From contig BCRI01000022.1 of the NCBI GenBank assembly GCA_001552515.1, positions 1-64,000 of the forward strand: a stretch of DNA of 64,000 bases, written 5' to 3'. A model generated the notes under the pieces. That model was not told the origin of the DNA. It searched no databases and saw nothing but the letters and a program-made list of their open reading frames with translations. The translations under genes and the position numbers were made by a program. Of this stretch, positions 1 to 7,606 are shown one piece after another. The stretch is from Sphaerimonospora mesophila NBRC 14179 = JCM 3151 (lineage in GTDB: Bacteria > Actinomycetota > Actinomycetes > Streptosporangiales > Streptosporangiaceae). The first letter of the stretch is position 1, and every line of letters starts with the position of its first letter.

Positions 1-228
1 GTACTAGGTCGTGTTTCAAAAGTCATGTCCTGTTACGCGCGGCCCAGATGGCGCCTCGCGGCGTTGTCGCCCGAACTTGCGGAAGGTCGCCCGTGGGCTC
101 GGCCACGGACTCCTCCTCCGCACCGTGACCCGGGTGCCCTGAAGATCCGATCGCGTAACAGACATCCGCCGCCGCGCGCGTCGAACCGTCAGCCGGGGAC
201 ACTGCGCCGTCAGGTCCACCTGTCCGCG
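1..228. other. Non-coding edge, possible mobile-element remnant
   Basis: No convincing gene is seen. The first 25 bases include a motif (GTCGTGTTTCAAAAGTC) that resembles terminal repeats of actinomycete IS elements. A short minus-strand open frame that reads off the left side has no recognisable domain. The IS link is only a resemblance; the partner end is not visible in this window. Confidence 0.25.
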
Positions 229-1401
229 TCATCGGAAGGCAGAATGGCCGGTGAGGGCCTGACCGATGACGAGCTGGTGAATCTCCGAGGTGCCCTCGTA
301 GGTGAGCACTGACTCAAGGTTGTTCGCGTGCCGCATCATCGGGTACTCCAGAGTGATACCGGCGGCGGCGAGGATCGTGCGGCACTCCCGGGCGATAGTG
401 ATGGCCTCGCGTACGTTGTTCAGCTTACCGAGGCTGACCTGCTCCGGCTGGAGGAGTCCAGCGTCCTTGAGCCGTCCCAGGTGGAGAGCGAGCAGCATCC
501 CCTTGCCGAGTTCGACGGCCATGTCCGCCAGTTTGGCCTGGGTCAGCTGGTACGACGCGAGCTTTCGGTCGAAGATGTCGCGCTCCTGCGCGTAGGCGAT
601 CGCCGTCTCAAGGCAGTCGCGGGCGGCACCGAGCGAACCGAACACAATGCCGTAGCGGGCCTCATTGAGGCACGACAACGGCCCGGAGAGCCCACGGGCC
701 TCGGGCAGCATCGCTGAGTCAGGAAGTCGAACCTCATCCAGCACCAGCTCACTGGTCACCGAGGCCCGCAAAGACAGCTTCTTCTTGATCTCCTGAGCCG
801 AGAAGCCGGGAGTGCCCGCCGGGACCAGGAAGCCGCGCACCTTGTCGTCCGTCTGCGCCCACACCACGGCCACGTCTGCGACGGAGCCGTTGGTGATCCA
901 CATCTTATTCCCGTTCAGCACCCAGTCACCGCCGGCACGGGTGGCTCGGGTACGCATCCCGCCCGGGTTGGAACCGAAGTCAGACTCCGTCAGCCCGAAG
1001 CACCCGATCGCGTTCCCTTTGGCCATCCTCGGCAGCCATTCCTGCTTCTGCTCCTCCGAGCCCCATCGATGGATGGCGAACATCGCCAGCGAGCCCTGGA
1101 CACTGACCAGTGAACGCAGCCCGGAGTCACCGGCCTCCAGTTCCAGGCACGCGAGCCCATACGCCGTGGCGGAAGTGCCGGCACACCCGTAACCGCCCAG
1201 GTGCATGCCGAGCACCCCGAGCTCACCCAGCTCCCTGGCCAGCTCACGAGCGGGAATCGAGCCGGACTCATACCATTCGGCCAGCTCGGGCCGGATCCGC
1301 TCATCGACGAAGCGACGGACCGTGTCGCGTATCGCTCGGTCCTCCTCGCCAATGAGCGAATCGGTCTGGAACAGACCCAATGGGCTGCGAACAGTGACCA
1401 T
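229..1401 (-). CDS. Acyl-CoA dehydrogenase, glutaryl-CoA dehydrogenase-like
   Basis: FAD-dependent enzyme of 390 aa that should introduce a 2,3 double bond into an acyl-CoA. The central FAD/substrate signature GCFGLTESDFGSNPGG lies at about residues 135-150. The C-terminal TYEGTSEIHQL (about 368-378) carries the Glu that serves as catalytic base in the glutaryl-CoA dehydrogenase and isovaleryl-CoA dehydrogenase subfamilies. Length is normal. The ATG at 1401 has a GAGGAGG ribosome binding site 8 nt upstream. It is the most distal gene of a minus-strand catabolic cluster but is separated from the acyl-CoA ligase by 376 bp, so it may have its own promoter. The glutaryl-CoA-like reading is from motifs; a dedicated aromatic side-chain substrate is equally possible. 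Confidence 0.9.
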   Translation of the reverse strand: MVTVRSPLGLFQTDSLIGEEDRAIRDTVRRFVDERIRPELAEWYESGSIPARELARELGELGVLGMHLGGYGCAGTSATAYGLACLELEAGDSGLRSLVSVQGSLAMFAIHRWGSEEQKQEWLPRMAKGNAIGCFGLTESDFGSNPGGMRTRATRAGGDWVLNGNKMWITNGSVADVAVVWAQTDDKVRGFLVPAGTPGFSAQEIKKKLSLRASVTSELVLDEVRLPDSAMLPEARGLSGPLSCLNEARYGIVFGSLGAARDCLETAIAYAQERDIFDRKLASYQLTQAKLADMAVELGKGMLLALHLGRLKDAGLLQPEQVSLGKLNNVREAITIARECRTILAAAGITLEYPMMRHANNLESVLTYEGTSEIHQLVIGQALTGHSAFR

Positions 1402-1559
1402 GGGATGAACCTCCTCGTTTACCTAAGACTGTTGGTCGCCATAGGCCACCACCACACGTTTCCGGCGGGGGCCAAAGCGGTGCACGGTGAACTGGTCGCC
1501 GCCGGCCGGCGGCTTCAGGTAGCCATGACGATCTTCGGGGCGGTGAAAGTACCTGGTGA

Positions 1560-1712
1560 TCGGCGCAGTGTCCGCCCGTTCGGAGTGACTTCGCTGAGGA
1601 CATGCGGATCGACCTGGACCGCTATCCGCGTCTGACTCAGACGTACCGGCTCGGGTCCGATGCCGAACGGATCCACCAGGAGAGCTTCGAGCTTCGGTGG
1701 TCGTACCTGTGA
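1560..1712 (+). pseudogene. Fragment resembling a TetR-family C-terminus
   Basis: Within the 376-bp gap between two catabolic genes, one plus-strand frame runs from a stop at 1557-1559 to TGA at 1710-1712. It encodes about 50 residues, including DLDRYPRLTQTYRLGSDAER and ending in FELRWSYL. The amphipathic text and position of the stop look like the end of a TetR-type ligand-binding domain. There is no helix-turn-helix part upstream, so if real it is a 3' remnant. Recognition is weak. The rest of the gap (1402-1559, 1713-1777) shows nothing I can name. Confidence 0.3.
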
Positions 1713-1777
1713 TCCATAGCCTCGAATCGGGGCTGAGGGACAGACCGTCGCCGCGCGGTGAGCTTATGTGGGCAGCG

Positions 1778-3325
1778 TCATCTAAGAGCGCGCTTCAAGA
1801 TCTTCCCCGTTGATGTCATCGGCAGCGCCTCGACGAACTCAACGATCCGGGGATACTTGTAGACGGCAATTCTCTCCTTGACCCAATCAACAAGCTCCGC
1901 CTCGGTGGTGGGATCGCCTTCGGCCCTGACGACCACGGCCTTGACCTCCTCACCATGGGAGGGGTGATCGACACCGATAACGGCCGCCATCACTACCGCG
2001 GGGTGCGTCAGGAGAACCTCCTCGACCTCACGCGGATAGACGTTGAACCCACCGCGGATGATCAGGTCCTTGGACCTGTCGACGATCCGGTAGTAGCCAT
2101 CCGCATCCCTGGTCGCCAGGTCACCGGTCCGGAACCAGCCGTCGCGCATGACCTCGGCGGTCGCTTCAGGACGCTTGTAGTACCCCTTCATCACGTTGTG
2201 GCCCTTGATCGCGATCTCACCGACCTCCTCCGGGCCACCGGAGACCTCCGACCAGTCGTCGCGAATGAGCTTCATCTCGACTCCGGGGATCGGCACCCCG
2301 ATGGAACCGACACGAGGCTCTTCACCATAGGGCGAGAAGCTGGCCACCGGAGAGGTCTCCGAGAGCCCGTAACCTTCCAGGATCTTCACCCCGAAACGCT
2401 GCTCGAACCGACGGTGGATCTCCGTCGGGAGCGAGGCGCCGCCGGAAGCGGCAACTCGAAGGTGCTCGGCGAGAGAGTCGGCATCCGGAGTACCGGAAGC
2501 CACGTCCAGGAGCCCCCAGTACATGGTGGGCACACCGGCGAAGAAGCTGACCCTGTGCTGCTTCATGAGCGTCAACGCGTCGCCTGCATGGAATCGGGGC
2601 ATCATGACCAGCGTGCCGCCGAACGCGAAGCCGGCGTTCTGGACCACCGTCTGTCCGAAGGAGTGGAACAACGGCAGGGTGCACAGGTAGACGTCCGGCC
2701 GCTGTGCGTCCGCCCGGAACAACTCCTTGCCGACCAGAGCGTTGTCGCGCATGTTCCGGTGTCGCAACTCAGCGCCCTTGGGCTGCCCCGTCGTTCCCGA
2801 GGTGTACAAGATGACGGCGGTATCGTCGTCGGATCGCTCCGCTGCCGAGAACTCCGCTGCGACCGTGGCAAGCAGCGAGTCGAGGTCCTCGCCCCCGTCG
2901 GCGGCGCTGCCGTCGGTCCCTCCCATCAGGAACAACTCGGTGCAGGAGTCCACCTGCTCAAAGGCGGCTCGCGCCTGGTCGCCCAGGGGCAGCGCCGCGT
3001 CTCCGCAGAAGGCGAAGTACGCCCGTGAATCCGAGTCGACCAGGTGGTAGGCAATCTCGTTCGGCTTCAACAGGACGTTCAGCGGCACCACCGTTGCGCC
3101 AGCCTTCAGAATCCCGTAGTACACGAGCGAGAAGTACGGCGTGTTGGGACATGACAGGGCGACCTTGTCACCCGGTCGTATCCCGCGACCGACGAGCAGG
3201 TTCGCCACTCGGTTCGCCGCCGCGTTCAACTCCCGGTACGTCATCCGAGAACCGGCATGGATGATGGCGGTGCGGTCACCGAACTCTCGTGTGGTGCCTT
3301 CAAGGACCTGCGCCAGGTTTGACAT
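1778..3325 (-). CDS. Acyl-CoA ligase (AMP-forming, FadD-like)
   Basis: Adenylate-forming enzyme of 515 aa that activates a carboxylic acid to its CoA thioester using ATP. The P-loop-like motif YTSGTTGQPKG lies at about residues 172-182, GYGLSETSP near 320, the hinge region DRSKDLIIRGGFNVYP near 415-430, and the adenylation lysine in TSTGKILKR near the C-terminus. All key motifs are intact. The ATG at 3325 has a GGAG site 8 nt upstream. It lies just downstream of the HpaB-type oxygenase in the same strand, so it may activate an aromatic or ring-cleavage acid rather than a long-chain fatty acid. Substrate cannot be read from sequence. Confidence 0.9.
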   Translation of the reverse strand: MSNLAQVLEGTTREFGDRTAIIHAGSRMTYRELNAAANRVANLLVGRGIRPGDKVALSCPNTPYFSLVYYGILKAGATVVPLNVLLKPNEIAYHLVDSDSRAYFAFCGDAALPLGDQARAAFEQVDSCTELFLMGGTDGSAADGGEDLDSLLATVAAEFSAAERSDDDTAVILYTSGTTGQPKGAELRHRNMRDNALVGKELFRADAQRPDVYLCTLPLFHSFGQTVVQNAGFAFGGTLVMMPRFHAGDALTLMKQHRVSFFAGVPTMYWGLLDVASGTPDADSLAEHLRVAASGGASLPTEIHRRFEQRFGVKILEGYGLSETSPVASFSPYGEEPRVGSIGVPIPGVEMKLIRDDWSEVSGGPEEVGEIAIKGHNVMKGYYKRPEATAEVMRDGWFRTGDLATRDADGYYRIVDRSKDLIIRGGFNVYPREVEEVLLTHPAVVMAAVIGVDHPSHGEEVKAVVVRAEGDPTTEAELVDWVKERIAVYKYPRIVEFVEALPMTSTGKILKRALR

Positions 3326-3387
3326 GCTGAAACTCCTTCATTCCCCCGAGACAGACGACTTCCTGCCACGCGTCGGGCGCAGCCCGC

Positions 3388-4947
3388 TCAGTCAGTGGGG
3401 TTGACGAGATCAGGGACGGTCCAGCCGTGGACGTCGTACTCGGACATGCACTCGTCCACCATCGCCACGAAGTCGGCGACCTGACCGGTCGCCTGGGCGC
3501 CCTTGTAACTCAAGATCTTGACCATCTCATGGCTTCCGCCATAGTTGCGTTCATACAGCTCGTGCCTGCTGCCGAACTCCGAGCCCATGGCATCCCAGAT
3601 AAGCTTGACGACCTTCATCCGCTCGTCGCCGCTCGCTCCGTTGCTGCCTCGGGCGTACTTGTCCAAGTAGCCCGCCAGCTCTTCGGAGTCGAAGTCGCTG
3701 CTGTTCGAGTTGGTGTAGATCAGTGCGCTGGCCAGGTCCTGTTGGAAGATTTCACGCACGCGCGGGTACAGCACTCCGAGCATGACGCGGAAGACCTCGC
3801 CGGCTTCGGCATTCGGCACGACGGAACCATCGGACCAGCGCTCGGCCCCCTTGACCATGGCCCTTGCCAGCGTCCAGAACAGGTGACGGTAGGTGATCAT
3901 CTCGCCGATGCGCACCTGGACACCGTAGAAATCCTTGGCGCCGGTCATCTCCAGACCCTTGAGGAACAGCCCGCAGATGAAGTCGAGCTTGACCGCCAGA
4001 CGGACGCATCCCTGTAGTCGACCACGCAGTGCGAACCCGGAGCCGATGAAGAACGAGTTCGCCTTGTCGATGTCGTCGTAGCAGAAGACGTCTTCCCACG
4101 GGACCAGCACCTTGTCGAACACGAGGATCGCGTCGTTCTCGTCCAGTCGACTGGAGAGCGGGTTGTCGAACGGGCTACCGCTGACGGCAGCGTTGTACTC
4201 GTAGGAGGGTCGGCAGATCAGCTTCACCCCAGGGGCGTTCATCGGTACCGCGAAGGTCCCAGAGAATGCCTTGTCACGCACCGGAATCGGACCCGCGTTG
4301 CTGATGAAATTCATCTGCGAGAGCACCGAGCCCGTGGCGACCACCTTCGCACCCGAGACGACGAGTCCGGCATCGGTCTCGGCCTCCACATGCATGTAGG
4401 CGTCCCGTACCTCCTCCATTGGGCGATTCCGGTCGATTGGAGGATTGACAATGGCGTGGTTGAAGAAGGTGACCTGCTCCTGCGCCTTCCGATACCAGCG
4501 CTTCGCGTTCTCTTGGAAGGGTGAGTAGTACTCCTCGTTCGATCCAAGCGTGGTGAGGAAGGCCGCCTTGAAGTCAGGCGTCCGCCCCATCCAGCCGTAC
4601 GTCATTCGCGCCCAGGCCTCGCAGGCGTCCGCGCCTCTCTGCAAGTCTTCGACGGTGTAGGGCGCCCGGAAGAATCCATGGGTGTACCCGTTGCTTCCCG
4701 TGTCGGTGGCGACGATCAGGTTCTTGTTGCGGTCGGCGTCGTGGAGAGCGTCGTACAGCCGTGCGAGCATCCTCGCGCTGTTCCTGAAGGCGATGTGGGA
4801 GGTGACGTCAGCGACCTTCTCGCCCCGGAACCATACCTCGCGGCCATCGCGCAGGCTCTCCAGATACTCTTCTCCTGTCGGGGGCCTGGATCCGGAGTTG
4901 CCCAGGATTTCCGCCGTGACATCCCAACCATGCCGCTGGTCATTCAT
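3388..4947 (-). CDS. 4-hydroxyphenylacetate 3-monooxygenase-type oxygenase (HpaB family)
   Basis: Oxygenase component (519 aa) of a two-component FADH2-dependent monooxygenase that ortho-hydroxylates a phenolic ring. It matches the HpaB family along its length: GEEYLESLRDGREVWFRGE at about residues 24-42, a central region with VATGS near 205, and the C-terminal ERNYGGSHE near 475, which corresponds to the RNYxGxHE region of HpaB. Length is typical. The ATG has GGGAG 7 nt upstream. The flavin reductase it needs is encoded immediately upstream (5532-4972), and a VOC ring-cleavage-type protein lies in the same cluster. HpaB relatives also act on chlorophenols and pyrrole-2-carboxylate, so the substrate is open. 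Confidence 0.9.
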   Translation of the reverse strand: MNDQRHGWDVTAEILGNSGSRPPTGEEYLESLRDGREVWFRGEKVADVTSHIAFRNSARMLARLYDALHDADRNKNLIVATDTGSNGYTHGFFRAPYTVEDLQRGADACEAWARMTYGWMGRTPDFKAAFLTTLGSNEEYYSPFQENAKRWYRKAQEQVTFFNHAIVNPPIDRNRPMEEVRDAYMHVEAETDAGLVVSGAKVVATGSVLSQMNFISNAGPIPVRDKAFSGTFAVPMNAPGVKLICRPSYEYNAAVSGSPFDNPLSSRLDENDAILVFDKVLVPWEDVFCYDDIDKANSFFIGSGFALRGRLQGCVRLAVKLDFICGLFLKGLEMTGAKDFYGVQVRIGEMITYRHLFWTLARAMVKGAERWSDGSVVPNAEAGEVFRVMLGVLYPRVREIFQQDLASALIYTNSNSSDFDSEELAGYLDKYARGSNGASGDERMKVVKLIWDAMGSEFGSRHELYERNYGGSHEMVKILSYKGAQATGQVADFVAMVDECMSEYDVHGWTVPDLVNPTD

Positions 4948-4971
4948 CTGAAGCTCCCTTGTGTTGTTGCT

Positions 4972-5532
4972 CTACCAGGAAAACGAAAGGCTCTGCTGCA
5001 TCGCCGCGATCAACTCGTTGTTCGCCGCCCAGATGCGCTCACCGCTCTCGACACGGCAGAACTGGCCGCCGAAGAAGCCGAGCGGGCGCTGCTCGGCATC
5101 CGGCTGGACCTCGGACAGGCCGACGACCTCGCCGATGAACAACTTGTGGTCCCCGGCGTCGTGCACTGCCCAGGGATCGCAGACGATGTACGCCAGGCAG
5201 CCTTGGAGTACAGGCGGCTCGTCTCCGGCATCGGCTTCTATGAAGGGATTTCTCACCGAGGGCTGCGGGACCCCGGCGAAGTGCAGCGCCAGGTTTCGCT
5301 GGTCGACGGTCAGGATGTTGATCGCGAACTGGCGACCGTGCAGGTTTTCACACGCCTTGGCACGCCGGCTTAGGCTTACCAGCGCCAAGGGCGGGTCGAG
5401 GGACACTGATGTGAAGGAGTTCACCGTCGCACCGCGCGGAACACCATCCGCCCGATATGTCACAACCGTCACGCCGGTTGCGAACTTTCCGAACACCCGC
5501 CGTAGCTCCAGAGGACTGATCCGGGTCATCAT
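4972..5532 (-). CDS. Flavin reductase (HpaC-like)
   Basis: Small flavin:NAD(P)H reductase domain protein (186 aa) expected to supply reduced flavin to the neighbouring HpaB-type oxygenase. The flavin reductase-like fold is seen in FATGVTVVTYRADGVPRGATVNSF-type text near residues 14-38 and the SVSLDPPLALVSLSRRAK segment at about 42-60. The C-terminal half has the usual GEVVGL element (about 140). The start is one of two consecutive ATG codons; no strong ribosome binding site is visible. It lies 24 bp before the oxygenase gene, the usual pairing for two-component monooxygenases. Confidence 0.88.
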   Translation of the reverse strand: MMTRISPLELRRVFGKFATGVTVVTYRADGVPRGATVNSFTSVSLDPPLALVSLSRRAKACENLHGRQFAINILTVDQRNLALHFAGVPQPSVRNPFIEADAGDEPPVLQGCLAYIVCDPWAVHDAGDHKLFIGEVVGLSEVQPDAEQRPLGFFGGQFCRVESGERIWAANNELIAAMQQSLSFSW

Positions 5533-5571
5533 GGTTGCCCGCCACGGTCTGCGGAACTCACCTCGAGATAC

Positions 5572-5982
5572 CTAGGCAACCGCCACCCCCTCTATCTCGA
5601 GCAGCAGCTCGGGCCAGACGAGTCCGGAGACGATGATGAGGCTGTTGGCCGGGTATGGACCATTCGGCAGGAGCTCGGTGAAGGCCTTCTCCCGGGCCGC
5701 ATTGAATCCCCGAATGTCACCGCGGTTCACGACGTAGCAGGTCAGCTTTACGACGTTCGACCACTTCAGCCCGTCCACCGCCAGAACCTTGGTGAGGTTG
5801 TCGAACACCGCGGCGGTCTGCTCCTCGATGGTCGCGCCCATTACGGCACCGGACGCGTCCACGGCGCACTGTCCGGCGATGTGGTAGATGGAGCGTGCAT
5901 TGTTGCTGCGTACCATGAGGGAATAGGGCGCGATCGGCGAACTAACCCCGTCAGCCTGCGAGAACGTGGTCAGATCACTCAT
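5572..5982 (-). CDS. RidA/YjgF-family protein lacking the usual arginine
   Basis: A 136-aa protein of the RidA (reactive enamine/imine deaminase) fold: N-terminal YSLMVRSNNARSIYHIAGQ, a central VFDNLTKVLAVDGLKWSNVVK helix region (about 73-93) and C-terminal LLEIEGVAVA. In active RidA proteins the segment PARS contains the arginine that binds the carboxylate; here it reads PANS (about residues 113-116), so classical imine deaminase activity is doubtful. The ATG is preceded by AAGGAG. It overlaps the alpha/beta hydrolase gene by 8 bp and so is translationally coupled in the catabolic operon. RidA-like proteins in aromatic operons can act as 2-aminomuconate deaminases or ring-fission isomerases. 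Confidence 0.8.
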   Translation of the reverse strand: MSDLTTFSQADGVSSPIAPYSLMVRSNNARSIYHIAGQCAVDASGAVMGATIEEQTAAVFDNLTKVLAVDGLKWSNVVKLTCYVVNRGDIRGFNAAREKAFTELLPNGPYPANSLIIVSGLVWPELLLEIEGVAVA

Positions 5983-6874
5983 TGTTCGACTCCTTACTTT
6001 TCGGGGACTGATCTCTGTTCAAGAACGTCAGGACGAGTTCGTTGAACTGCTTGGGCTGCTCGAACTGCGGCCAGTGCCCTGCCGGGCCGATTTCCGAGTA
6101 GGATGCATCGGGGATGTACCGGCTCAGCCGGAGCGACGTCCGCGGTGGAACGATCCTGTCAGCGTCGCCGGACAGCACCAGGGTTGGAGAAACGATCCGA
6201 CCCAATTCCTCGGGTCGCAGAATATTGCGGGACCGCACCCCCGGGTCCTGCAACCGGAGTGCGTAATCCATTCTCTGTTCCGCATCGGCCTGTGAGTAGA
6301 TGGCCATGCGGCAGTGCACCAGTTCATCGGTGGCGTGCTCGGGGTGACTCATGATGGCTTCCAACCGGCGCCGAACCGCGGCCTCTGTCGCCCGATGGAC
6401 CGCGTCCAGGCTCTGCTGACGGACGGCCCGCATCCTGGTGACATCGCTGTCGAGACCACCGGCGCCGACCAGCACCAGGCGCTGGACTCGCGCACCGTTC
6501 TGAGCAGCGAACCGGCTCGCGATCCAGCCGCCGAGGGACTGACCGCACAGGAGGAACTCGGAGATGTCCAGCTCCTCGGTGATCTTTTCCAGGTGGGTGA
6601 TGTAGTCGGCGATCTCGTATGCCCGCTGCGGAGCGCTGGACCAACCGTGTGCGGGCAAGTCGTAGAGGATCACCCGGTAGTGCTCGGACAGTGCGGCCAC
6701 GTTGCGGATGAATGCCTCGGCATGTCCGCCGGTTCCATGCACCATGATCAGCGGGGTAGCCGTGACTTCCCCGAACTCGAGAATTCGCGTCGAAACGCCG
6801 TCGATGGGCTTCCAGTACGTGCGCGAGGGCACGCGCGCAGTGGAGGTCCAGAAATAATCTGTACGTTCAGGCAC
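5975..6874 (-). CDS. Alpha/beta hydrolase, possible meta-cleavage product hydrolase
   Basis: A 299-aa alpha/beta-hydrolase. The oxyanion text MVHGTGGHAEAF lies at about residues 44-55, and the nucleophile elbow GQSLGG near 113-118 contains Ser. An Asp (SGDADRIVP near 238-246) and a His (GPAGHWPQFEQP near 266-277) complete the triad. BphD/XylF/HsaD-type hydrolases, which cut C-C bonds in ring-fission products, have this layout, and the VOC protein and HpaB/C pair in the same cluster make that role plausible. Start is GTG at 6874. It sits between LivF and the RidA-like gene with very short spacing. Confidence 0.85.
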   Translation of the reverse strand: MPERTDYFWTSTARVPSRTYWKPIDGVSTRILEFGEVTATPLIMVHGTGGHAEAFIRNVAALSEHYRVILYDLPAHGWSSAPQRAYEIADYITHLEKITEELDISEFLLCGQSLGGWIASRFAAQNGARVQRLVLVGAGGLDSDVTRMRAVRQQSLDAVHRATEAAVRRRLEAIMSHPEHATDELVHCRMAIYSQADAEQRMDYALRLQDPGVRSRNILRPEELGRIVSPTLVLSGDADRIVPPRTSLRLSRYIPDASYSEIGPAGHWPQFEQPKQFNELVLTFLNRDQSPKSKESNNE

Positions 6875-6880
6875 AGCCGC

Positions 6881-7606
6881 TCACCCACCGCTCTTCGACA
6901 GGTAGCTCTCCCGGATCCGCGGATCGTTCCGCATCTCCTCGGCCGGGCCGCTCATCGTGACCTTGCCGGACTCCAGAATGTACGCATGCTGGGCCAGCGA
7001 CAGGGCGACTCGTGCGTTCTGCTCGACGAGTGCAATGGTGATGCCCTCGGCGCCGATGCTGCGGATCAGGCCGGCGACCTCCCAGACCATCTTGGGGGAC
7101 AGACCGAGCGTTGGCTCGTCAAGGAGCAGCACTTCGGGGTCGCGCATCAGCGCACGCCCGATGGCCAACATCTGCTGCTGGCCGCCGCTGAGAGTGCCGG
7201 CAGCCTGGAACCGTCGCTCGTGGAGCAGCGGCAACCGGTCGAAGACGCGGTGCAGCCGAGCTTCGACGTCTCGGCGACGGCGGTCGCAGTGGGCACCGAT
7301 CAGGAGATTCTCCTCGACGGTCATCTGGGTGAACACCCGGCGCCCTTCAGGTGAGTATCCGATGCCAGGGCGGATCACAGCAGTACGCCGTATGGGTTGT
7401 TCGGCTCCGCCGACGAGGACCGTCCCCTCCGCAACCCTGTGCAGGCCGGCCATGACATTCAACGACGTGGTCTTTCCCGCGCCGTTCGCACCGATGATCG
7501 CTGTCGTGAGCCCGGCTCGCAGCCGCATTGTGACGCCTGACAGCGCTTGTACCGGCCCGTACGTCGCCGAGACTGAGCGCAGTTCCAGGGAGAGTGCCTC
7601 AGACAT
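6881..7606 (-). CDS. Branched-chain amino acid-type ABC transporter ATP-binding protein (LivF-like)
   Basis: ATPase of a Liv-type (HAAT) importer, 241 aa from the chosen start. Walker A GANGAGKTT, signature LSGGQQQML, and Walker B VLLLDEPTLGLSP are all present and in order. The ATG at 7606 overlaps the end of the upstream permease-ATPase gene by 8 bp; a longer frame to 7672 exists but its extra N-terminus lacks family similarity. With the fused LivM-LivG protein, LivH and the lipoprotein it makes a complete importer. In this setting the cargo is more likely an aromatic or related acid than leucine. Confidence 0.92.
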   Translation of the reverse strand: MSEALSLELRSVSATYGPVQALSGVTMRLRAGLTTAIIGANGAGKTTSLNVMAGLHRVAEGTVLVGGAEQPIRRTAVIRPGIGYSPEGRRVFTQMTVEENLLIGAHCDRRRRDVEARLHRVFDRLPLLHERRFQAAGTLSGGQQQMLAIGRALMRDPEVLLLDEPTLGLSPKMVWEVAGLIRSIGAEGITIALVEQNARVALSLAQHAYILESGKVTMSGPAEEMRNDPRIRESYLSKSGG

